Assembly: GCA_030550225.1 (NCBI GenBank)
Contig: JAUQPV010000091.1
Coordinates: 1-8,841 of the forward strand
Length of the DNA: 8,841 nt
Source: Acidobacteriota bacterium
GTDB taxonomy: Bacteria; Acidobacteriota; HRBIN11
Reading direction: 5' to 3'
Part shown: positions 1 to 5,626 of the stretch, piece after piece
How positions within the stretch are numbered: position 1 is the stretch's first letter
Layout of the letters: each line of letters opens with the position of its first letter
The notes under the pieces: generated by a model
The model's input: the letters and a program-made list of their open reading frames with translations, nothing else
The model's database searches: none
What the model was told of the DNA's origin: nothing
Made by a program: the position numbers and the translations under genes

Positions 1-380
1 ACTTGCCACGTATCGACGGCCCAGACCCGCAGACCCTCCGGGACGCACGCGGCCAGATACCGACCGTTTGGAGAAAAGGCCATCCTCCAGGCAGGTTCGA
101 GGACGACCGGCGCCTGATGCCAAGCTCTGACCCTCCACAGACGAACCCGATCCGGGAACGCAAAGTATGCCGCCATATAACGTTCATCGGGAGAGAATTC
201 GAGCTGCCAAACATGCGTGGAGGCCCACCACTCTACCGAAGGCCCGGCCAGGCTGACTTCCTCGACGAGGGTTACGAGGTCTTCAGCCGGTTCGATAGTG
301 ACGGGGCTCGGAGGTGCGTGACCCCGGCAGGCCACGACGGTCAGAAGCGCCCACCCCAGTATCCAGCTTCGACCCCTCAT
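1..380 (-). CDS. Lipoprotein with WD40/beta-propeller-like repeats, 5' part only
   Basis: Reading leftwards from the ATG at 380, the frame stays open to the window edge (126 full codons). The N-terminus has Arg2 and Arg4, a hydrophobic core, and a lipobox V15-V16-A17-C18, so a lipid-modified, membrane-anchored protein is predicted. After a Pro-rich linker come two similar blocks: VWQLEFSPDERYMAA (residues 57-71) ending in VRLWRV, and AWRMAFSPNGRYLAA (97-111) ending in LRVWAV. The F-S-P-[DN]-x-R-Y-[LM]-A-A...[LV]-W pattern is typical of WD40 or related propeller blades. A purine-rich AGAGGA lies 6 bases before the ATG. It is the third of three minus-strand envelope genes and starts 95 bases after the stop of the beta-barrel gene, so co-transcription is plausible. 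Ligand and function are unknown, and the C-terminal part lies outside the window. Confidence 0.8.
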   Translation of the reverse strand, partial: MRGRSWILGWALLTVVACRGHAPPSPVTIEPAEDLVTLVEEVSLAGPSVEWWASTHVWQLEFSPDERYMAAYFAFPDRVRLWRVRAWHQAPVVLEPAWRMAFSPNGRYLAACVPEGLRVWAVDTWQ

Positions 381-430
381 GGCTGTCCTCTGCAACGGGG
401 TCGCCAAGAAAGGGACGACGGGATGAGGGG

Positions 431-477
431 AGAGAGCGACGGGAGTAGCCGTATTCCTCCAGACTGAGCGGCTCTCT
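431..477 (-). other. Possible hairpin between beta-barrel and lipoprotein genes
   Basis: The 7-base arms AGAGAGC (431-437) and GCTCTCT (471-477) are perfect inverted repeats, with a weaker inner pair GGAGTA/TATTCC (5 of 6). The right arm overlaps the stop codon of the beta-barrel gene. There is no T-run after it on the minus strand, so it is not a standard Rho-independent terminator. It may simply be an intercistronic stem. Confidence 0.25.
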
Positions 478-1204
478 AAAGTCGGAGCCCAACGCCTCCG
501 TACACGGCCAGTCCCCTCATCGTCAATGACGGGTACCGACCCCTTCCTGGGACGGAGTCTCCTGCCAATGGGAAAAGTTCGATAGGGAACACAAATCCGC
601 CTAACGGCTTAATCACATCATATATGACGGATATCCATGAGACAAACCGGCGGCCCCATTCTTTCTCCACTGCGACGAGCCCATAGGGGCTGACGACGGT
701 CTCCGACCGGTCCGCCGACCCCGTATAGCTCACAGCCCCGCCGATATTCCCGGCCACCTCCACGTCTTGGACGAAGTGATGAAAACTCAGGCCCGCCCCG
801 ACCCGAAATCGGAGGCCGCCCGCCTGGAAGACGTCCCGTCGGATGTCCCCCATGAGGCTCCACCGACGAATCGTGGTCCGCACGAATTGCCGGGCCGGCC
901 AATCGGCCTGCGTCCACTCGAAGGACGCATCGTCCGACCCGACGGCAACTCCCAGGCTCCCCTGGAACCGGAATCGCCGCCCCAGGTCACGCCCCAGGCC
1001 GACCTGAAAGCCATACAGACCCGAAAAGTCGGAGGGCTTCACCCAGCCGCCGCCAAAGAGGAGGGTCCATTTTCCAGGGGATGCCCCAGCCGATTTCCGC
1101 GATCCCTGCCCATCCGCGGGAAGGGGATAAGAAGCGACTTGGGCTTCAGCCCGTAGGAACCCACAGCTCAGGAATGCAAAGATAAGCCCGACCCAAGCTC
1201 GCAT
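476..1204 (-). CDS. Outer-membrane beta-barrel-like protein with signal peptide
   Basis: The 242-residue protein starts at the ATG at 1204. The frame stays open further upstream, to 1336, but only this start has a strong SD (GAGAGGGGGCGGG just before the ATG) and begins a signal peptide. Residues 1-21 (MRAWVGLIFAFLSCGFLRAEA) have one Arg, a hydrophobic core and an A-x-A cleavage site before Gln22. A weak lipobox-like F-L-S-C at Cys14 is a less likely alternative. From about residue 45 the chain alternates hydrophobic/aromatic and polar residues with Gly-rich turns (e.g. WTLLFGGGWVKPSDFSGLYGF, then FRFQGSLGVAVG), the pattern of small outer-membrane barrels. The length suits an 8-stranded barrel. 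It ends in Leu rather than the usual terminal aromatic residue. No specific family is recognised; it could also be a periplasmic beta-rich protein. It lies between the pseudopilin and the lipoprotein genes, all on the same strand. Confidence 0.72.
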   Translation of the reverse strand: MRAWVGLIFAFLSCGFLRAEAQVASYPLPADGQGSRKSAGASPGKWTLLFGGGWVKPSDFSGLYGFQVGLGRDLGRRFRFQGSLGVAVGSDDASFEWTQADWPARQFVRTTIRRWSLMGDIRRDVFQAGGLRFRVGAGLSFHHFVQDVEVAGNIGGAVSYTGSADRSETVVSPYGLVAVEKEWGRRFVSWISVIYDVIKPLGGFVFPIELFPLAGDSVPGRGRYPSLTMRGLAVYGGVGLRL

Positions 1205-1253
1205 ATCCCGCCCCCTCTCATATACCCAAGTTGCGACCGACCGGGCCAGATGG

Positions 1254-1302
1254 GGTCCTCGGTGTTCGGGATTCGGGGACAGAGGCCCCAACACCGAAGA
1301 CC
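1254..1302. repeat. 13-bp inverted repeat upstream of the beta-barrel gene
   Basis: Arms 1254-1266 (GGTCCTCGGTGTT) and 1290-1302 (AACACCGAAGACC) match at 12 of 13 positions, and the one mismatch could form a G-U pair in RNA. The 23-base loop holds a further GGGG/CCCC pair. It lies in the 138-bp gap between the pseudopilin stop and the beta-barrel start. No T-run follows on either strand, so an RNA-stability or operator role is as likely as termination. Confidence 0.55.
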
Positions 1303-1342
1303 GAGACTTGGCTGATATGAGGACCAAAAGTCCCAACTTGAG

Positions 1343-1903
1343 TTATTCTAATGGGATCGTCGTGCAAGGGTGAGCTGTCGTCGGAGTGCCGGCCTCGTAG
1401 ACGAATTGCCACTCGTCGTGACGGGTCTTGCGGTCAAAGACGATGATGGCCTCGGACGGGTCGAGACTCTGGACGCCCTTGATTAGGTTGTTCTTGTTCG
1501 GGTCCGGACACGGGGTCGGTTCGGGGACCGTACAGATGAACTTCCATTCCCCCTGGAAGGGGTCCGGATAAACTCGCCGGAGGAATCGAGACGGGAAGCC
1601 CGGTCTGGAAGTATCACAGCCGACGATCTTCGTCTTATCGAGTAACTCTTCTATGCTCCGAGGATACTGACTGCACCAACGGTGAAACGTCTGGATGGCC
1701 CATACGTACTGGCACCCCCGCCAGAGGAGCTCGAGTTCCCGTTCCCGCTGGGCCCACATCTGCCAGTTGGGAAGCGCCAGGCCCGTCAGAATCTCTATAA
1801 TGACTAAGCCGAGCATCAACGAAAGGAGGGCGATCCCCGCCGTCGCCCACCGGAGGGACCGGCCTCTCCATCGGATACGCCAAAGACGTGCCCGGATGCC
1901 CAT
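1343..1903 (-). CDS. GspG-like pseudopilin (type II secretion/type IV pilus family)
   Basis: The 186-residue protein starts at the ATG at 1903, preceded by an AGGGGG-type SD. The frame is open upstream to 2101, but that extension is Pro/Phe-rich and crosses a strong hairpin, so it was left out. An Arg/Trp-rich leader of 23 residues ends in Gly23, followed by a hydrophobic stretch from Ile24 running into ALPNW. The distance from Gly23 to ALPN equals that in classical pseudopilins, so cleavage by prepilin peptidase at G23|I24 is predicted. Position +5 is Ser, where most pilins have Glu. The body follows the GspG-like plan: an amphipathic helix (ERELELLWRGCQYVWAIQTF), then YPRSIEELLD, then the segment RFLRRVYPDP, then EWKFI, with DEWQFVYEAG near the end. 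Six cysteines after the membrane segment suggest disulphides. No other secretion gene is in the window, so whether it belongs to a machine is unknown. Confidence 0.72.
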   Translation of the reverse strand: MGIRARLWRIRWRGRSLRWATAGIALLSLMLGLVIIEILTGLALPNWQMWAQRERELELLWRGCQYVWAIQTFHRWCSQYPRSIEELLDKTKIVGCDTSRPGFPSRFLRRVYPDPFQGEWKFICTVPEPTPCPDPNKNNLIKGVQSLDPSEAIIVFDRKTRHDEWQFVYEAGTPTTAHPCTTIPLE

Positions 1904-1918
1904 GACGGTTCCCCCTTT

Positions 1919-1927
1919 TGGTATAAT
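1919..1927 (+). promoter_or_regulatory. Extended -10 element TGGTATAAT pointing right
   Basis: TGG (1919-1921) directly precedes a perfect TATAAT (1922-1927), i.e. a TG-N extended -10. No good -35 hexamer is seen 16-18 bases upstream, which extended -10 promoters tolerate. A transcript would start near 1934 and run right through the 1979-2001 hairpin, either to the Rrf2 gene 620 bases away or as a separate RNA. The element sits in the SD region of the leftward pseudopilin gene. The same 10-mer, TGGTATAATG, recurs at 5917-5926 on the other strand. Confidence 0.5.
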
Positions 1928-1960
1928 GAGCCCCTGGGGAAGAAAAGTCGAGAGGGATTC

Positions 1961-2001
1961 AAAAAAGAAGAGGGGTGCGGGTGGCGCTACCGGCGCCACC
2001 C
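1961..2001 (-). terminator. Strong hairpin plus T-run in the pseudopilin leader
   Basis: GGGTGGCGC (1979-1987) and GCGCCACCC (1993-2001) form a perfect 9-bp stem with a 5-base loop. Read leftwards, it is followed after about 7 bases by TCTTCTTTTTT (1961-1971). The gap between stem and T-run is longer than in a textbook intrinsic terminator. It lies about 60-100 bases before the pseudopilin ATG, so it could attenuate leftward transcription entering that gene or stop antisense transcription. Confidence 0.4.
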
Positions 2002-2259
2002 TGGCAAGGGCCTGGGTCTCAGGGAAGTCCGGAAGGGTAGGAGATGCAAATCCGGTGCCGAACCTTCCCGACCGGCTCGGAACGCCGGAGGCCTCGCCCA
2101 AAGGCTTCTTCCGTCACCTCCCCGGCCCTCCCGTTCTTATCCTTAACATGTATGGTTATTTTACATACCCTTTGCGTTTGTTCCGAAAATATACACATTT
2201 TGCGACGGCCTCGGTGACGACGTGCCTAAAGGGGCCGCGGGACGGTCGTGCCACCTAAC

Positions 2260-2275
2260 CGAGCCGTTCGGCTCG
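2260..2275. repeat. Compact 7-bp perfect hairpin
   Basis: CGAGCCG and CGGCTCG flank a two-base TT centre, giving a 16-base near-palindrome in gene-free DNA. It has no T-run after it on either strand. It could be a protein-binding site or the end of an intergenic element. Confidence 0.4.
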
Positions 2276-2380
2276 TGAAAGCCTGCATGGATTCGGCTTT
2301 TCCGACCCTTCGGGGCAGACGATCGTTTCAAGCCAAGGGCCGTTCGGCCTATCACGAATGCCTTGGCTGCCTGATCCCCA

Positions 2381-2425
2381 GGCAAAGGGCAAAGAGTATT
2401 TACTCTATGTTCTTTGCGCTTTGCC
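2381..2425 (+). repeat. Inverted-repeat element, copy 1
   Basis: Arms 2381-2395 (GGCAAAGGGCAAAGA) and 2411-2425 (TCTTTGCGCTTTGCC) match at 14 of 15 positions around a 15-base loop that itself contains GAGTATTTACTC. Bases 2389-2423 recur at 6060-6102 with one substitution and an 8-base insertion that duplicates ATTTACTC. Both copies have the same orientation and lie 130-270 bases upstream of a plus-strand gene start. It is probably a dispersed intergenic repeat, and a short mobile element or regulatory stem is possible. Confidence 0.75.
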
Positions 2426-2559
2426 CTTTCCAAAGGGAGATGGTTCTGAGGCGGGTTCCAGCATGGGGCAGTTGGGCCACTGGGCCAGGCGTTGGGGAAA
2501 ATCCGCCGTCGTACCGGCACCTGGGACCCGGGACCTTCTCGGCCTGAAGCGAGGATCGG

Positions 2560-2991
2560 ATGCACTTGAAGCGGGCGACGCAGTATGCAATACAAGTCCT
2601 GGTTTATCTGAACTTGCGTGGGGCGACGTATCCAGGCTGGGTCGCCCGCCGGGAGATCGCCGAACGGCTGAACATCCCGCGGGTCTTTCTGGCTCGGGTC
2701 TGCCGTCAGTTAGTCCGGTCCGGCTTGGTCGAGGTCCAACGGGGACCCGGCGGCGGATTTCGTCTGGCCTCGGGCGTCGAGTCGGTCTCGGTCGGGTCGA
2801 TCCTACAGATGTTAGAGGGGCCCGACTGGGCGGCGGCGTGCATTTTGGGATTTCCCGAGTGTACGGACGATCAGTGGTGCCCCTTGCATCCTCTGTGGCA
2901 GTCGATTCGGGAAAGTCTGACGGTCGCCCTTCAAGGGTGGACCCTGGAGGACCTCACGCGGGAGGCCATGCGGCGGGGTCTGTCCGTGTAA
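2560..2991 (+). CDS. Rrf2-family transcriptional regulator, probable Fe-S sensor
   Basis: The 143-residue protein has the usual Rrf2 length. The ATG at 2560 follows a GAGG SD 5 bases upstream. Residues 1-70 form the winged helix-turn-helix: ATQYAIQVLVYL, then REIAERLNIPRVFLARVCRQLVRSGLV, then the wing RGPGGGFRLA. The ILQMLEG helix follows, then the cysteine loop C94-x6-C101-x5-C107 followed by PLHPLW. In IscR, NsrR and relatives, three cysteines in this loop hold an iron-sulfur cluster that reports Fe-S status, nitric oxide or redox, so this protein is probably a metallo-regulator rather than the cysteine-poor type. Likely targets are its own promoter and the serine hydrolase gene downstream. 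Neither Fe-S assembly genes nor cysteine-biosynthesis genes are in the window, so its signal cannot be deduced from context. Confidence 0.9.
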   Translation: MHLKRATQYAIQVLVYLNLRGATYPGWVARREIAERLNIPRVFLARVCRQLVRSGLVEVQRGPGGGFRLASGVESVSVGSILQMLEGPDWAAACILGFPECTDDQWCPLHPLWQSIRESLTVALQGWTLEDLTREAMRRGLSV

Positions 2992-3002
2992 TGTGTCATC
3001 TT

Positions 3003-3041
3003 GGCCGATGGGCAGGTGGGCCGATGGGCAGGTGGGCCGAT
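3003..3041. repeat. 16-bp tandem repeat, about 2.4 copies
   Basis: GGCCGATGGGCAGGTG at 3003-3018 is repeated exactly at 3019-3034, followed by GGCCGAT at 3035-3041. It lies in the gap between the Rrf2 stop and the favoured serine hydrolase start. If translation began at the ATG at 2991, the repeat would be coding, which is one reason the later start is preferred. Confidence 0.8.
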
Positions 3042-3065
3042 AGGCCGTCGGAAGCTGTAGGACCG

Positions 3066-4268
3066 GTGTGGGAGGCTCTCTGGCCGTCGGGGCCGGTCCC
3101 GGCGGACGGTGTCGGCGTACCTCGTCGCGTGATGGCCTTTCTGCGGCAGTGTGTAGAAGACCGGACTTTTCCGGGGGCCGTCGCCGGCGTATGGGAAGAC
3201 GGCCGGTGGCGGTGGCGGGCGTGGGTCGGATGGGCCTGTCTGGGACCGAACCCGATTCCCGTGACATGGGCGACGGTCTTCGACCTGGCGTCCCTGACAA
3301 AGCCCTTGGGGACGGCGGCTCGAGCCGTCTGGGGGCACCTGCGGGGCGCATGGGACCTGACCCGGCCGTTGGCCGAGGCCCTGCCGGTCTTTGCAGAGGC
3401 CATCCCGCCGAGGCGGCGTCTTCGCGGGACGGACGTCTTGAATCATCGAGCCGGTTTTCCGGCCTGGGCGCCGCTGTATGCGCTGAGTCGGAACCGCCGG
3501 GAGCGATGGCACCTTCTATGCCGGTGGCCCTGGACGGCCTCGGCCGAGCCCGTGTATTCGTGTCTCGGTTACCAGTGGCTGGGGCTGGGTTGGGCGCAAG
3601 CGGGGATCGACCTCGCCGGGTGGGTTCGGCAGATGACCCGCCGGTGGCCTCCGGGGGTCGTGCTTCAGTTTCGACCCGACCGCCGGAAGCGTCGGCTTAT
3701 AGCGGCCACGGAGTGGAAGCGTCGTCACGAGTGGCAACTTCTCCGAGATTTTTGGAAAGACGTCGCGTCCCTGCGGGCCTGGGTCAGGCGCCCCTTGCAA
3801 TGGCGAGAAGACCCCCGTTGGTTTCCGGACCGTTTCCTCTGGGGCGAGGTCCACGACCTGAACGCATGGACGCTCGGAGGCGTCGCTGGCAATGCGGGTC
3901 TCTTTGGGAACGCCGAGGGCGTCGCCCGGGCGGCCCGATGGTGGCTGGCGTGGCGGCGCGTCTTAGCGCCTTTAGAATCCGACGCCTCGTCAGGCCCCTG
4001 GTGTTGGGGCTGGCAGTTGGGATGGCCCGGCCAACTCGGGCGGCCGGCTTCCGTGTGGTCCCACACGGGCTTTACGGGTACGATGGTCGCCATCGATTGG
4101 CGTCGCTTCCGGATTTACGTGTTATTAACCCACCGCGTCCATCCGGAGGTGCGACCCATCGGGATGAACGACGTCCGTCGGCGGTGGTTGTACCTATGCG
4201 AGGCCCCGGCCGTGGAATCGGGGTCGACGGGTCAGACGTCCGCCTCTTCACTCCCCATGAAGGGCTGA
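3066..4268 (+). CDS. Serine hydrolase of the beta-lactamase/penicillin-binding fold (family S12)
   Basis: The protein has about 400 residues from the GTG at 3066. Three family motifs are visible: S76-L-T-K79 (nucleophile Ser and general-base Lys), Y164-S-C166 in place of the usual Y-x-N, and H333-T-G335. Also typical of the family are FPGAVAGVWEDG (35-46), VLNHRAGFPAW (124-134) and the segment EVHDLNAWTLGGVAGNAGLF (261-280). Members hydrolyse esters, amides, D-Ala peptides or beta-lactams; the substrate cannot be told from this sequence. No signal peptide is seen, so it is probably cytoplasmic unless the true start differs. Start choice is uncertain: an ATG at 2991 overlaps the Rrf2 stop (TAATG) but puts the tandem repeat in the reading frame, and GTG 3129 or ATG 3132 are later options. 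It follows the Rrf2 gene on the same strand, and its last 37 bases overlap the convergent CARF gene. Confidence 0.85.
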   Translation: MWEALWPSGPVPADGVGVPRRVMAFLRQCVEDRTFPGAVAGVWEDGRWRWRAWVGWACLGPNPIPVTWATVFDLASLTKPLGTAARAVWGHLRGAWDLTRPLAEALPVFAEAIPPRRRLRGTDVLNHRAGFPAWAPLYALSRNRRERWHLLCRWPWTASAEPVYSCLGYQWLGLGWAQAGIDLAGWVRQMTRRWPPGVVLQFRPDRRKRRLIAATEWKRRHEWQLLRDFWKDVASLRAWVRRPLQWREDPRWFPDRFLWGEVHDLNAWTLGGVAGNAGLFGNAEGVARAARWWLAWRRVLAPLESDASSGPWCWGWQLGWPGQLGRPASVWSHTGFTGTMVAIDWRRFRIYVLLTHRVHPEVRPIGMNDVRRRWLYLCEAPAVESGSTGQTSASSLPMKG

Positions 4269-5329
4269 AATCGCAAGACCCGGTGGATCTGGGAGAGTTC
4301 CAGCAGACTCATCAGGAAGATGTGCATCCGGCGGGCCATGAACAGGAGTTGCTTGTGCTGGTATGGGTCCAGGGGGGTAAACAGGTAATTCTTCGAGATG
4401 CCCTGTCCGACGGTTTTCGTCCACTTCCGGATCTCGACGAGCCAGTCCCGGACGTCCATCGGATTGGACGTCATGACGTACCAGAAGCTATATAGGGTGT
4501 GGTGCCGGAGGCCGAGGATGGGGACCCGATACGTCGTCTGCCATTCGACGTGTTCGAGGACGGCGTCGGCGACCGTTTCCTCCAGGTGAGGGCGGACGGC
4601 CCAGTAGATGTAGTCCAAGAGCCAACCCCCGGCGGCGAAGTGGCGGATTCGCTCCATCGGGTGCTCATTGGCCCACAGTTTCAGTTCCTCTAAGAGTTCC
4701 AGCTCATACACGGTCGGTTGCCACGGCGGGCGGAAGGCATCCAAGGGGGCCTGGGGGTTCCGTCGGAAGAAGTTATGGAGCTCACTCATGAGCCGGAAGT
4801 AGTCTCTGACCTCTCGTCCGATTCGGAGGGCCCACATGCGGAAGCGGCTGTTTTCCTCCTCGGGTCGGTGCTCGATCAGTCGGTAGCCCAGCATTTGCAG
4901 GGTCTCGCTCATGTCTAATCGAAAGCTGACCCGCAGGGGGTGGACCTCCGGGGACAGGACCGTAAAGGCCCGCTTGAAGGGATCGTAGAAGAGGACCCGA
5001 TGGTTGTATTCCCGACAGGCTTCGTAGGCCAGGAGCATCAGGGGCTTTGTGCCGCCGGCCAGGTTCAGGATCAGCTCCCCCGGTGCATACTGCTGGGCGA
5101 TCCGGGAGCAGACCCGGTAGATTTGAAAGGGCTTAAAGGCGTCGATCTCGATAAGCTCGATATACTGGCAGAAGGGTCGGGACTGCTCGACCAGAAAATC
5201 CCGCAAGCGATGCGTCCGAGGCGTCAAAATCAGGTGGTGCTGACGGGGCCGGAACTGGCGCACGGCCAAGAGTTCCGGCAACCGGTGATACCCCGCGATG
5301 GTGATCATACCGGCAATTCCGGTTTCCAT
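4232..5329 (-). CDS. CARF-domain protein of the Card1/Can2 (DUF1887) type with an apparently degenerate nuclease domain
   Basis: The 365-residue protein starts at the ATG at 5329, with SD AGGAGAGG six bases upstream; Met8 is less well placed. Residues 8-130 look like a CARF Rossmann domain: MITIAGYHRLPELLAVRQF, then HHLILTPRT, and the ligand-binding signature N89-L-A-G-G-T-K95 followed by RVLFYDP. In Card1/Can2 proteins this domain binds cyclic oligoadenylate made during type III CRISPR immunity and switches on a C-terminal PD-(D/E)xK nuclease. Here the C-terminal half keeps GGWLLDYIYWAV (234-245), the counterpart of the family's GGWLE-Y-Y helix, and W296-LVEIRK302 near the place of the family's L-x-x-ECK strand. 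The acidic partner of the ELDV motif appears replaced (Leu279-Tyr-Ser281), and the ExK lysine position is Arg301. Nuclease activity is therefore doubtful. Residue alignment was done by eye. It is divergent from the restriction-modification operon and convergent with the serine hydrolase. No cas gene or CRISPR array is in the window. Confidence 0.78.
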   Translation of the reverse strand: METGIAGMITIAGYHRLPELLAVRQFRPRQHHLILTPRTHRLRDFLVEQSRPFCQYIELIEIDAFKPFQIYRVCSRIAQQYAPGELILNLAGGTKPLMLLAYEACREYNHRVLFYDPFKRAFTVLSPEVHPLRVSFRLDMSETLQMLGYRLIEHRPEEENSRFRMWALRIGREVRDYFRLMSELHNFFRRNPQAPLDAFRPPWQPTVYELELLEELKLWANEHPMERIRHFAAGGWLLDYIYWAVRPHLEETVADAVLEHVEWQTTYRVPILGLRHHTLYSFWYVMTSNPMDVRDWLVEIRKWTKTVGQGISKNYLFTPLDPYQHKQLLFMARRMHIFLMSLLELSQIHRVLRFQPFMGSEEADV

Positions 5330-5385
5330 CGTCCACCTCTCCTGAATCGGGTCATTGCATGTTCTTCTGTTCTTCTAAGGGTGGC

Positions 5386-5448
5386 GCAGGCGTCCCGCCT
5401 GCGGGAGCGTAGGCGTCCCCGCCTGCGGGATCGCGGGCCTCCGGCCCG
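5386..5448. repeat. Three tandem hairpins with TCC-type loops
   Basis: Hairpin 1 is GCAGGCG/CGCCTGC (5386-5392, 5396-5402) with loop TCC. Hairpin 2 is a near-exact 23-24-base direct repeat of it (AGGCGTCC at 5388 and again at 5411) with one extra C in the loop. Hairpin 3 is CGGGCC/GGCCCG (5434-5439, 5443-5448), again with loop TCC. The array sits about 57 bases before the CARF start, where it would fall in that gene's 5' leader. Similar AGGCGT-CGCCTG stems occur between genes in several GC-rich bacteria; that comparison is from memory. Confidence 0.75.
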
Positions 5449-5602
5449 GGGCCGACGTCCCGTCAGCCACCCCAAGGGCTTGGGTCGACAAAGCAGTGGG
5501 CCCGTGAAAACCAAATAGGCTTTCTGCCATCTCTCTCCGTGGGGTAAGCGGGGAAGTCGAGAAGCAGAGAGAAGGGCAGGACCGGAAGCGACCGGGTAGA
5601 CT

Positions 5603-5626
5603 CCGTGCGGCTCGTGAACCGCACGG
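5603..5626. repeat. 8-bp perfect hairpin
   Basis: CCGTGCGG (5603-5610) and CCGCACGG (5619-5626) enclose an 8-base loop, CTCGTGAA. No T-run follows on the minus strand, and the plus side is followed by GATAAAAG. The loop shares CTCGTGAA with bases 2272-2279, next to the 2260-2275 hairpin. It lies inside the predicted leftward transcript from 5917. Confidence 0.5.

Larger units (their letters stand above)
1904..2559. other. Gene-free stretch between divergent pseudopilin and Rrf2 genes
   Basis: No open frame here has convincing protein character. The stretch holds a rightward extended -10 element (1919-1927), a 9-bp hairpin with a T-run on the minus strand (1961-2001), an AT-rich island at about 2145-2200, a compact hairpin at 2260-2275 and a 45-bp inverted-repeat element (2381-2425). 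The AT-rich island contrasts with its GC-rich surroundings, contains GTATG/CATAC arms at 2150-2154 and 2164-2168, and has a leftward TAAAAT that could be a -10. It may be the promoter region for both flanking transcripts. Bases 2430-2559 are rich in GGGCC/CTGGG words without clear order. Confidence 0.6.

Noticed and set aside
2010..2060. CAGGGAAGTCCGGAAGGG on the plus strand, reminiscent of SRP RNA domain IV or the RNase P RNA core
   Set aside because: The symmetric-loop partner (AGCAG after the GGAA loop) is missing for SRP RNA, and the later conserved RNase P blocks are not seen in the expected span.
1904..2101. In-frame 66-residue N-terminal extension of the pseudopilin
   Set aside because: The extension is Pro/Phe-rich, crosses the 9-bp hairpin and T-run, and would bury the pilin leader inside the protein. 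The ATG at 1903 has a clear SD and gives a normal leader length.
2161..2595. Minus-strand 144-codon open frame
   Set aside because: It has no domain pattern, overlaps the repeat element and the Rrf2 start, and its composition is that of an antisense frame.
2358..3065. Long upstream extension of the serine hydrolase frame across the Rrf2 gene
   Set aside because: It overlaps the well-supported Rrf2 gene in another frame, and residues before the hydrolase N-terminus are Gly/Arg-rich with no family similarity.
3068..4495. Second long plus-strand frame over the hydrolase
   Set aside because: It is a shadow of the GC-rich hydrolase gene, Arg/Gly/Pro-rich and without the SxxK, YxN or HTG motifs, and it runs on into antisense of the CARF gene.
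5603..5626. Hairpin considered as group II intron domain V
   Set aside because: It is a plain 8-bp stem with an 8-base loop. The AGC triad, the two-base bulge and a GNRA-type loop of domain V are absent, and there is no reverse transcriptase gene nearby.
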